Shown piece by piece: positions 1 to 6,133 of a stretch of 7,404 nt of DNA; within the stretch, counting starts at the first letter, position 1, and every line of letters begins with the position of its first letter. The stretch spans positions 1 to 7,404 of the forward strand of contig JADGPO010000157.1 of assembly GCA_017882405.1 (NCBI GenBank). Reading direction: 5' to 3'. The position numbers and the translations under genes are program-made. The notes beneath the pieces were generated by a model. That model saw only the letters and a list, made by a program, of their open reading frames with translations, did not search any database and was not told the origin of the DNA. The stretch comes from Solirubrobacteraceae bacterium (GTDB lineage Bacteria; Actinomycetota; Thermoleophilia; Solirubrobacterales; Solirubrobacteraceae).

Positions 1-1
1 C

Positions 2-91
2 GACACCTACTGGGACTTTCACCTCACCCAAGAACACCACCGCGTCCACACGCCACGCTACGCCCTCGGTGTCATCCCCCAATCCACATAG
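2..91 (+). pseudogene. C-terminal tail of a protein, possibly a transposase (5' part outside window)
   Basis: An open frame runs in from the left edge and ends at a TAG at 89-91, giving 29 residues that begin DTYWDFHLTQEHHRVH and finish with PQST. The tail is rich in aromatic residues and histidines, and has a YWxFHLxxEHxRxH look that I associate, from memory only, with the C-termini of some insertion-sequence transposases. Nothing catalytic is visible. It could equally be the end of an unrelated gene. Only the 3' end is in the window, so I cannot tell whether the gene is intact upstream. The family call is inference. Confidence 0.3.
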
Positions 92-129
92 CGAAGTCCC
101 TACAGAGGACCTGCACCCATAAGAATAAG

Positions 130-225
130 ACGTCCATCGATCAGCTCGAGCTGGCATTCCAAGGCGCCGTGGTCATGCTCGGGGCGCAGGCGGTTCTGCG
201 GGCGCTTGCACTGGCGGTAAGCTGA
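130..225 (+). other. Coding-like stretch lacking a normal start codon
   Basis: This frame is open from the window edge to a TGA at 223-225. From about 130 it reads like real protein: TSIDQLELAFQGAVVMLGAQ followed by an Ala/Leu-rich end, suggesting an amphipathic or membrane-leaning helix. No ATG precedes it; the first candidates in frame are GTG at 169 and ATG at 175, which would leave only 18 or 16 residues. The upstream part of the same frame looks non-coding. It ends 4 bases before the ATG of the next small ORF, as in a coupled gene pair. It may be a small gene with a damaged start or a fragment. No function is recognised. Confidence 0.25.
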
Positions 226-229
226 AGCC

Positions 230-355
230 ATGGCAGACACGAACAAGCCCACGACTGCCCCAACGCCGCCGGACAAGGTCCAGCCGCTGCCTCACGACGC
301 GTTCTTCTCCGAGAAGCGCGGCAGCGGCTCCTCGTCGAACGGCAGCGGCAAATAG
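230..355 (+). CDS. Small hypothetical protein, 41 residues
   Basis: ATG at 230 to TAG at 353-355. The product starts MADTNKPTTAPTPPDKVQPL, continues with a PHDAFFSEKRG segment and ends in a Gly/Ser run and a lysine. It is hydrophilic and probably disordered, with no Cys, no signal peptide and no membrane segment. The start follows the stop of an upstream coding-like frame by 4 bases, so it may be translationally coupled; no strong Shine-Dalgarno sequence is visible. The ordered Pro/Thr-rich start and the PHDAFF core look more like a real small protein than chance, but I do not recognise the family. Lack of Cys and of nearby modifying enzymes argues against a lanthipeptide-type precursor. Confidence 0.4.
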   Translation: MADTNKPTTAPTPPDKVQPLPHDAFFSEKRGSGSSSNGSGK

Positions 356-409
356 CGTCCGCTCGTCGGATCCCAGCCGTGCACTCCGGGCGTTCTCGAG
401 CGAACATCC

Positions 410-431
410 AAGGCTCCCCAAGGGCTCCCCA
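410..431. repeat. 11-bp tandem repeat, two copies
   Basis: AAGGCTCCCCA at 410-420 is followed directly by AGGGCTCCCCA at 421-431, differing at one base. It lies in the gene-free stretch 356-600, which otherwise holds only the hairpin at 479-499 and the tRNA fragment. There is no sign of function; it may be a chance slippage product. Confidence 0.5.
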
Positions 432-474
432 AACTCACCACTTCTGAGGCGCCCGGGCGGAACTGAGCGCAACT

Positions 475-499
475 CGAAAAGCCCGATTTCATTGGGTTT
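475..499 (-). terminator. Possible terminator of the NRPS operon
   Basis: A 9-bp hairpin can form between 479-487 and 491-499 with a 3-base loop; two of the pairs are G-T in the DNA and the core is CCC/GGG. Read on the minus strand, the stem is followed by TTTT and then CG, a short U-tract. It lies about 105 bases beyond the stop codon of the C-A gene, which makes it a plausible end for the minus-strand operon. On the plus strand the tract is only TTT, so it is weaker there. The G-T pairs and short tract keep confidence modest. Confidence 0.4.
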
Positions 500-540
500 G
501 TCGCGCTCAGATCCCTTGAGTTCACCCTCCGGGCCCTCTG

Positions 541-578
541 CGAAGCCGTCTACACCGGTTCGATTCCGGTCGTCGCCG
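541..578 (+). pseudogene. tRNA 3'-end fragment (T-arm plus acceptor strand)
   Basis: 554-558 (ACCGG) pairs with 566-570 (CCGGT) around the 7-base loop TTCGATT, a textbook T-arm with the TTCRA core. A 7-base acceptor-like strand CGTCGCC follows at 571-577, then G578. The matching 5' strand would be GGCGACG, and it is absent from the preceding 100 bases, as are a D-arm and an anticodon arm. The bases before the T-arm (541-553) could be part of a variable region. A 3'-terminal tRNA fragment without a 5' half is the usual mark left at one end of an element integrated into a tRNA gene. The tRNA identity cannot be fixed; its sequence does not match the tRNA-Gly at 6923. Confidence 0.5.
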
Positions 579-601
579 CTGAGTCAGCTGCAGTCGTCGC
601 C
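569..601. repeat. Direct repeat GTCGTCGCC beside the truncated A domain
   Basis: GTCGTCGCC occurs at 569-577, forming the end of the tRNA-like acceptor strand, and again at 593-601, two bases before the stop codon of the C-A gene. The copies are 15 bases apart. In GC-rich DNA a 9-mer can recur by chance, but its place exactly at the junction between a tRNA fragment and a cut-off gene makes a recombination scar worth considering. Confidence 0.45.
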
Positions 602-602
602 C

Positions 603-3023
603 TCAGGTAGCCAGCTCGAGCTGGCCATCGGGCCGCCAGCGTGCCCGCTCGCCGGTCCGCAGCGCCCGACCGCTCGCGAACGGATCGCGGATGAACCCCG
701 CGTCGCCGCCGTCGTCCAGGTAGCCCGCGACGACACCCTCCCCCGCGATCACCAGCTCGCCCGGGGCGCCCACCGGCACCGGCCGGTCGTGGCGGTCGAG
801 CACGTAGGCGCGCGTGTTGGCCAGCGGGCGACCGATCGTCACCGGTTCGTCAGTCTGCACCGCGGCGAGCGTGCAATAGCCGGAGGTCTCGGCCCTCCCG
901 TAGGCGTTCCACAGCACCCGACAGCGCTCGAGGATCTGCCCAGCCAGCTGCCGCGACAGAGGGGCTCCGCCGCTCAACGCCCGCAGCCCGCGGACGGAGG
1001 TCAAGCCGGTGTCGATCAGGGACTGCCATTCGCTGGGCCAGGCTTGCAGCAACGTGACCTCCTCAGCGCCGATCAGCCGGCGCAGACGCGAGCCCTCGGC
1101 GGCGACCTCGGCGGGTGCCAGCACGATCCGGGCCCCGGCGATCAACCCCATCCACAGCGCCGCGATCGGGTCGGAAGCGAGCGTCCTGGGCAGCACGAGG
1201 ACCGTGTCGGCGGGGCCGATGCCAAGCCGGGCGGCCAGCGCCCTGGCCAGGTTGACCGCGGCGGCGTGAGTAACCGCCACCGGTCGCCCCCCGGCCGCCT
1301 GAAGCACGCCGCAGACGGCGGCCGGCTCTCGCGCCGCCACCGGCTCGCCATCCCTGCTCCCGCCGTCGCGCCACCGCAGCACGGCGCCCGCCTTGAGGGC
1401 CCCCAATGCCCGGACGACCAACTCGACCGACGGCTCGCCGCCGAGCGTCTGGACGTCGCTGGACAGCGCGCTGCCGCCGGTCAGCCGGTCGGCGGTCTCC
1501 TGTGCACGGAGCTCCAGCTCGCCGTAGTCCAGCCGGTGGGTGCCATCAGAGACGGCGACCGCCCGCGGCTGACGGAGGGCGCACTCTCGGATGAGATCGT
1601 GCACCGGCGCCGCGCGCAGCTCGGTCCGGGTGGCGTTCCACTCGATCAGCTGCCGGTGCTCCTCGGCGGGCGTGAGGATCGCCAGGCGGCTGATGGGCGC
1701 GGCCGGATCCGAGGCCACCTGGTCGACCAATCGCAGCCAGTGGCCGCGCAGGCGGACGGCGGTCGCGCGCTCGAACAGGTCGCGATCGTAGATCAGCTGT
1801 CCGACCAGCTCACCGGCCGGCCGCTCGTCGAGCTGCAGCTCCAGGTCGAGCTTCGAGGCGCCCACGGCATCGGCCAGCGGGCTGTCGATCTGATGGACCG
1901 ACCAGGCGGGATCGGTCGCCTCAGCGGCCGGCTCCAGGACGAGCATCGTCTGGTAGATCGGATTGGCACCGGATGCCTCGGGGTGCAGGGCTCGAACCAG
2001 TCGCTCGAACGGCAGAACGTTGTGAAGCCCATCAAGCAGATCGTTGCGGACACGCACGACCAGCTCAACGAACGACGGATCGCCGCCCAGGTCCAGGCGC
2101 ACGGCGAGCGGGGTGAGGCCGCAGCCGACGAGCAACTCGAACTCGGGTCGCTGGCGCATGTCCGCGGCGACGGCGAACACGACGTCCTGCTGCCCGGTGT
2201 AGCGAGACTGCAGCAGCGACCAAGTCGCCGCCAGCGCCTGAAACAAGGTGCCGCCGGCCTGCCGCCCGATCTCACGCAGCCGGTGCACCGTGTCGGCGGA
2301 GATCGACAGCTCCACGGCGCCTCCGCGCGACCGAGCCGTCGACGGGCGGAGGTGATCCACAGCCAGCGAGAACGCCGGCGCGTCGTCCAGTCGTCCTTCC
2401 CAGTAGGCCAGACGGCGCTGAGCGCGCGGCTGCTCCATCCACGCCTGCTCCCAGCGGGCGTAATCCGCGTAGCTGAGCGGAGTCTCGGCGAGCGGACTGG
2501 ATCGGCCAGCACTGAACGCCTCATAGAGCGTGGCCAGCTCGGGCAGCACGATGCGGGTCAAGCTGACGCCGTCGAAGATCAGGTGGTGCATCGCCAGATA
2601 CAGGCGGTGGTGGTCGGAGGCGAAGCGGATCAGTCGCGGGCGCAGCAGCGGACCGTGGCGCACGTCATAGGGAACCCGCGCGGTCTCGGCGACGAGCTCG
2701 ACGGCGCGCCGCTCGGCCTGCTCGGAGCTGAGGTCTGAGAGGTCGAGCACCGGCAGCTCGAAGATCGGCGCCGGTCCGACGACCTGGACAGGCTCGCCGT
2801 CGACGGTGTCAAACGTCGTGCGCCACGCTTCGTGGCGGCGCACGATCTCTTTGAGCGCCAGTCGCAGGGCGTCCGCGTCGAGCGGGCCGTCCCTGCGAAA
2901 TGAGATCGCCTCGTTGTACGTGAGAGCGGTCGGGGCCAGGAGGGCCCTGTACCACAGTGCCTCTTGAGCCACTGACAGCGGAGCCGGTGATGCGGAGGAC
3001 GCCGGGGTGGCGGTGCTCCGCAT
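603..3023 (-). CDS. NRPS condensation domain with degenerate, truncated adenylation domain
   Basis: The product has 806 residues. Residues 15-450 form a condensation domain: LSVAQEALW (16-24), RRHEAWRTTF (62-71), the catalytic HHLIFDG (146-152, second His 147), YADYARW (185-191) and NPIYQTM (354-360). It should join a carrier-bound acyl group to an amine or hydroxyl acceptor. Residues 470-804 resemble an adenylation domain but are eroded. Motif A2 stops at LKAGAVLRW, and the A2-A3 spacing is far too short. The ATP loop normally reading SGSTGxPKG is AAGGRPVAVTH (576-586), with its Ser, Thr and Lys lost. A5 is NAYGRAE (706-712) and A7 is RTGE (789-792). The protein ends at DGQLELAT, before A8, A10 and any carrier domain, next to a tRNA fragment. 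The frame stays open throughout, so decay is recent or the C domain is still selected. I chose ATG 3023, 5 bases after the P450 stop, with GGGGTGA upstream; GTG at 3032, overlapping that stop as GTGA, is also possible. Confidence 0.85.
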   Translation of the reverse strand: MRSTATPASSASPAPLSVAQEALWYRALLAPTALTYNEAISFRRDGPLDADALRLALKEIVRRHEAWRTTFDTVDGEPVQVVGPAPIFELPVLDLSDLSSEQAERRAVELVAETARVPYDVRHGPLLRPRLIRFASDHHRLYLAMHHLIFDGVSLTRIVLPELATLYEAFSAGRSSPLAETPLSYADYARWEQAWMEQPRAQRRLAYWEGRLDDAPAFSLAVDHLRPSTARSRGGAVELSISADTVHRLREIGRQAGGTLFQALAATWSLLQSRYTGQQDVVFAVAADMRQRPEFELLVGCGLTPLAVRLDLGGDPSFVELVVRVRNDLLDGLHNVLPFERLVRALHPEASGANPIYQTMLVLEPAAEATDPAWSVHQIDSPLADAVGASKLDLELQLDERPAGELVGQLIYDRDLFERATAVRLRGHWLRLVDQVASDPAAPISRLAILTPAEEHRQLIEWNATRTELRAAPVHDLIRECALRQPRAVAVSDGTHRLDYGELELRAQETADRLTGGSALSSDVQTLGGEPSVELVVRALGALKAGAVLRWRDGGSRDGEPVAAREPAAVCGVLQAAGGRPVAVTHAAAVNLARALAARLGIGPADTVLVLPRTLASDPIAALWMGLIAGARIVLAPAEVAAEGSRLRRLIGAEEVTLLQAWPSEWQSLIDTGLTSVRGLRALSGGAPLSRQLAGQILERCRVLWNAYGRAETSGYCTLAAVQTDEPVTIGRPLANTRAYVLDRHDRPVPVGAPGELVIAGEGVVAGYLDDGGDAGFIRDPFASGRALRTGERARWRPDGQLELAT

Positions 3024-3028
3024 CGCGG

Positions 3029-4288
3029 TCACCCCGCGACCACGCGGAGGCTGGTCAGGCCTCGCAGCCCCAGATTGGGCCGCCACCGGATCTCCTCGTC
3101 GGGCGCGAGCGAGAGCTCGCTGAAGCGTGACAGCAGGGTCTCGAACGCCAGCTGTCCCTCGATCCGGGCCAGCGGTGCGCCGAAGCAGAAGTGCGCAGCC
3201 CAGCCGAAAGCGACATGACGGTTGTCGGGGCGGGCGAGATCGATCCCGTCGGGATCGGAAAAGCGCTCGGGGTCGCGGTTGGCGGCGCCCATCACGGCGA
3301 TCACCGCATCGCCCTCGGCTATCGCGGAGTCGCCGAGGACGGCGCCCGCCGGAGCCAGACGGGCGGTGTGCTGGCTGGGGCTCTCGTATCGCAACAGCTC
3401 CTCGACCGCGGAGGGCATCAGCGCCGGATCCGCGCGCAGGCGGTCCAGCTGGTCAGGTTGGCGCAGCAGCGACAGCAGCCCGTTGCCGATCAGGTTGGTG
3501 GTCGTCTCCTGGCCGCCGACCATCGTCACGATGACGTTGGCCACGATCTCCTCGTCGGTCAGTCGGTCACCGTCAACCTCGGCCGTGACCAGCGCGTTGA
3601 TCAGCCCCTCGGTGGGGTGCGTCCCCTCTGAGGCAATCGCCGCGCTGAAGTAGGCGACCATCTCCTCGACGCTCTGGAGCACCTTGGCCGCGCGGCCGGG
3701 GTTGTGCTGGAAGTTGCCGAGCATCTCGGCGAAGTCCTGCGACCAGGACTTCAGCAGCTCGTGGTCGGAGGTCGGCACGCCCAGCATCTCCGCGGTGACG
3801 ATCGCCGGCAGCGGGTTGGCCAGCCGCGACATCACGTCGAACTCCCCGTCGCTCGTGAGCTCGTCGACCAGCGTCTCGGTGATCTGGCGGATGTGCTCGC
3901 GCAGACGAGCCACCCGCCGCGGGGTGAACGCCACCGAGGCCAGCCGGCGAACCCGCCCGTGCTCGGGCGGATCCAGGAACAACATCTGCTTGACCATGAC
4001 CGCGGCTATCGGGCTCAGCTCGCCCATGCCGAGGTCGTCCAGCCGGTCCGGGGCCGGGGTCCGAGCGGCGCGGAAGCGATGCAGCACGGTGACGACATCG
4101 GCGTAACGGGTGACCACCCAGGCATGCAGGTAGGGATCCCAGTGCACCGGGTCCTGCTCGCGGAGCTGGCGATACAGGGGATACGGGTCGGCCAACACCT
4201 CCGGGTCCAGGAGGTGGTACAGGCTCAGCGGCGGGGACCCGCCGGTCGCGGAGGCACTGCTCGCCGAGCCAGAGGAGGCGGCGCTCAC
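3029..4288 (-). CDS. Cytochrome P450, probably acting on a carrier-bound amino acid
   Basis: This soluble bacterial P450 of 419 residues has no membrane anchor. The I-helix oxygen-activation motif GGQETT is at 258-263, the ExxR pair is E297/R300, and the heme loop is FGWAAHFCFGAPLAR with Cys368 as the iron ligand. In the usual FGxGxHxC pattern the second Gly is Ala here, a tolerated but less common variant. The start is GTG at 4288, whose first base is the last base of the NRPS stop codon (TAGTG), indicating translational coupling; no separate strong ribosome site is seen. It sits directly after a stand-alone A-PCP protein. In NovH/NovI and NikP1/NikQ such pairs hydroxylate the amino acid while it is tethered to the carrier domain, commonly at the beta carbon. 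Beta-hydroxylation of leucine here is inference. Redox partners (ferredoxin, reductase) are not in the window. Confidence 0.93.
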   Translation of the reverse strand: MSAASSGSASSASATGGSPPLSLYHLLDPEVLADPYPLYRQLREQDPVHWDPYLHAWVVTRYADVVTVLHRFRAARTPAPDRLDDLGMGELSPIAAVMVKQMLFLDPPEHGRVRRLASVAFTPRRVARLREHIRQITETLVDELTSDGEFDVMSRLANPLPAIVTAEMLGVPTSDHELLKSWSQDFAEMLGNFQHNPGRAAKVLQSVEEMVAYFSAAIASEGTHPTEGLINALVTAEVDGDRLTDEEIVANVIVTMVGGQETTTNLIGNGLLSLLRQPDQLDRLRADPALMPSAVEELLRYESPSQHTARLAPAGAVLGDSAIAEGDAVIAVMGAANRDPERFSDPDGIDLARPDNRHVAFGWAAHFCFGAPLARIEGQLAFETLLSRFSELSLAPDEEIRWRPNLGLRGLTSLRVVAG

Positions 4289-6072
4289 TACGCGACCAGG
4301 TCGGCGGCACGGCCGCCGGACGTTTGCCGTTGCACCTCTTCGGCGATCTCGTTCAGCGTCGGGTGATCGAACAGGTAGCGCAGGCTGATCTCCGCACCGA
4401 ACAGGTCCTCCAGCCGGACGATCAGCTGCGCTCCGAGCATCGAATGGCCGCCCAGCAAGAAGAAGTTCTGGTCCAAACCGATCCGCTCCACGGACAGCAA
4501 CTCGGCGACGACCGACGCGATCGTCTGCTCGATCTCCGTCTGCGGCAGGCGAACCGATACCTCGGATGGGCCCAGCGACAGGGGCTCGACCGTGGCACGA
4601 ACCTCCAGTGCCGCCCGATCGAGCTTGCCGTGCGGGGTCAACGGCAGTTCGGACAGCCACACGTAACGGGCCGGCACCATGTAGTCGGGCAGCCGTCCGC
4701 CGACGAACGCATTCAGGTCGACATCGGCCGGGCGCTCGCCCACGCCGGCCACGACGTAAGCGACCAGCTCGCGATCGGCGCCCGAGCCACCGACGCCGAG
4801 CACGGCGCATGCCTCGATCGCCGGGTGCGAGCTCAGCGCGGCCACGATCTCGGCGGGCTCGACCCGGAAGCCGCGCAGGCTCAGCTGATCGTCGCCGCGG
4901 CCCAGGAAGTCCAGCTGGCCATCGGGCCGCCGCCGAACCCGGTCACCGGTCCGATACCACCGGTCACCCTCGCTCTCGAGGAAACGCGCGGCGGTCAAGT
5001 CGTCCCGGTGCAGGTAGCCGCGGGCGACGGCGACTCCGCCGACCAAGAGCTCCCCCACCTCGCCCGGCACCACCGGTGCCAGGTCGTCGTCGACGATCTC
5101 AATTCGCACTCCGGCGATCCCCCGCCCGATCGGCGGCGGCCCATTGCCCTCGGGAGCGACAGCGCCGGAGGTGGCGACCACCGTGGTCTCACTCGGCCCG
5201 TAGTTGTTGATCACCTCGAAACCGAGATCCGCGCGCGGCCTGCGGGTGAGAGCGTCGCCACCGGTCAACAGGAAGCGCAGCGCCGCCTCGGGCGGCCACG
5301 GCACGGCCAGCAGCGTCTCGGCGATGGCGGTCGGCACAAAGCTGACCGTGATGCCCTCGGCCACGAGCCAGTCGCGCAGGCCCAGCGGGTCGCGGCGCAG
5401 CGGCTCGGGGACGATGTGAAGCGCCGCCCCGCAGGCGAGCGTCGGCCACAGCTCCCACACGGCGGCATCGAAGCCAGGGCTGGCGAGCTGGGTGCAGCGG
5501 TCGGCGCTTGTAAGCGAAAAGGCGGCGTTATGCCACGCGATCAGGTTGGCCAGGCTGCCGTGCTGCACCATCACACCCTTGGGATGGCCGGTGGAACCCG
5601 ACGTGTACACCACATACGCCAGGTCCGAGGACTGCGGCGGTGCAGGCAGAGGCTCGCCGTCGCTCACCGTCGCGTCGGGCGGAAGCCGGCCGCCCGAGCC
5701 GAGCACGACCGTCACTCTGCTGCCCAGCGGCCGGTCGGCATTGGGGCCGTCGGTCACCACCGCCGCGACGTCGGCGTCATCGAGCATCCAGCGGATGCGC
5801 TCGTCCGGATAGGCGGGGTCGATCGCCACGTAGGCCGCGCCGAGCCTGAAGGCCGCGAGCGCGCCGACTACCAATGAGGCCGAGCGCTCCAGGCACTGGC
5901 CGACCAGGTCGCCCGCATTAACCCCGAGCTCTCGTAGATGCCTCGCCAGGCGCTCGGCGCGCTCTGACACATCGCCATATGTGAGTGTGTCGTTCTCATC
6001 ACGAACCGCGACGCTGACGCGCGCGCTGCGCGTCGCGTTATCGAAAAGCTCGAGCGCTGTGGACTGCTGCAT
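4288..6072 (-). CDS. NRPS adenylation-peptidyl carrier didomain, predicted leucine-activating
   Basis: The 594-residue protein activates an amino acid with ATP and loads it on its own carrier domain. All adenylation motifs are present: A3 YTSGSTGHPKG (156-166), A4 FDAAVWE (201-207), A5 NNYGPSE (289-295), A7 YRTGD (373-377), A8 GRGDDQLSLRG (391-401) and A10 HGKLDR with Lys483. Aligned by eye to GrsA, the specificity positions are D202 A203 W206 F245 L269 G271 N290 V298 V299 K483, the code known for leucine. A carrier domain follows, with FFLLGGHS and phosphopantetheine-bearing Ser544. There is no condensation or thioesterase domain, so it is a loading or stand-alone module. The start at 6072 is chosen because AGGAGG (6077-6082) lies 4 bases upstream; ATGs at 6087 and 6117 are in frame but lack this. 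The 3' end overlaps the P450 start by one base. Confidence 0.93.
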   Translation of the reverse strand: MQQSTALELFDNATRSARVSVAVRDENDTLTYGDVSERAERLARHLRELGVNAGDLVGQCLERSASLVVGALAAFRLGAAYVAIDPAYPDERIRWMLDDADVAAVVTDGPNADRPLGSRVTVVLGSGGRLPPDATVSDGEPLPAPPQSSDLAYVVYTSGSTGHPKGVMVQHGSLANLIAWHNAAFSLTSADRCTQLASPGFDAAVWELWPTLACGAALHIVPEPLRRDPLGLRDWLVAEGITVSFVPTAIAETLLAVPWPPEAALRFLLTGGDALTRRPRADLGFEVINNYGPSETTVVATSGAVAPEGNGPPPIGRGIAGVRIEIVDDDLAPVVPGEVGELLVGGVAVARGYLHRDDLTAARFLESEGDRWYRTGDRVRRRPDGQLDFLGRGDDQLSLRGFRVEPAEIVAALSSHPAIEACAVLGVGGSGADRELVAYVVAGVGERPADVDLNAFVGGRLPDYMVPARYVWLSELPLTPHGKLDRAALEVRATVEPLSLGPSEVSVRLPQTEIEQTIASVVAELLSVERIGLDQNFFLLGGHSMLGAQLIVRLEDLFGAEISLRYLFDHPTLNEIAEEVQRQTSGGRAADLVA

Positions 6073-6076
6073 ATGC

Positions 6077-6082
6077 CCTCCT
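6077..6082 (-). promoter_or_regulatory. Ribosome binding site fixing the A-PCP start
   Basis: On the minus strand this reads AGGAGG, a consensus Shine-Dalgarno sequence, 4 bases before the ATG at 6072. It argues against the two upstream in-frame ATGs (6087, 6117), which would place this purine tract inside the coding sequence. Confidence 0.8.
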
Positions 6083-6133
6083 GCCATCAGACCGCATCCT
6101 GGCAACTTATTCTCCACCTACCCGTACCGAAGC

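Noticed and set aside
230..355. RiPP precursor peptide
   Set aside because: No Cys, no leader/core boundary that I can see, and no modifying enzyme or protease nearby. The Gly/Ser tail alone is not enough.
541..578. Left tRNA-like fragment as the second attachment copy of tRNA-Gly
   Set aside because: Its T-arm and acceptor strand (ACCGG, CGTCGCC) do not match those of tRNA-Gly (GAGGG, CAGCCGC), so the two do not flank one element.
1261..1440. Sequencing frameshift explaining the missing A3 motif
   Set aside because: I translated the other two minus-strand frames here. Neither contains an SGSTGxPKG-like motif or restores the A2-A3 spacing.
492..2738. 748-codon open frame on the plus strand
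   Set aside because: Antisense shadow of the C-A gene. It has no recognisable domains, and its Gln/Arg/Gly-rich composition is typical of reversed GC-rich coding sequence.
3024..3086. Upstream ATG start for the C-A gene at 3086
   Set aside because: It would overlap the P450 gene by 58 bases and add a low-complexity leader. Starts at 3023 or 3032 fit the P450 stop and the GGGGTGA tract better.
4289..4810. N-terminal extension of the P450 frame to 4810
   Set aside because: This part is out of frame with, and overlaps, the carrier domain of the A-PCP gene, and it looks Arg/Gly-rich and non-coding.
4324..5877. 517-codon open frame on the plus strand
   Set aside because: Antisense to the A-PCP gene, which has every expected motif. 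The plus-strand product has none.
6073..6117. Upstream ATG starts for the A-PCP gene (6087, 6117)
   Set aside because: The consensus AGGAGG lies 4 bases before the ATG at 6072, so the earlier ATGs would place it inside the coding sequence.
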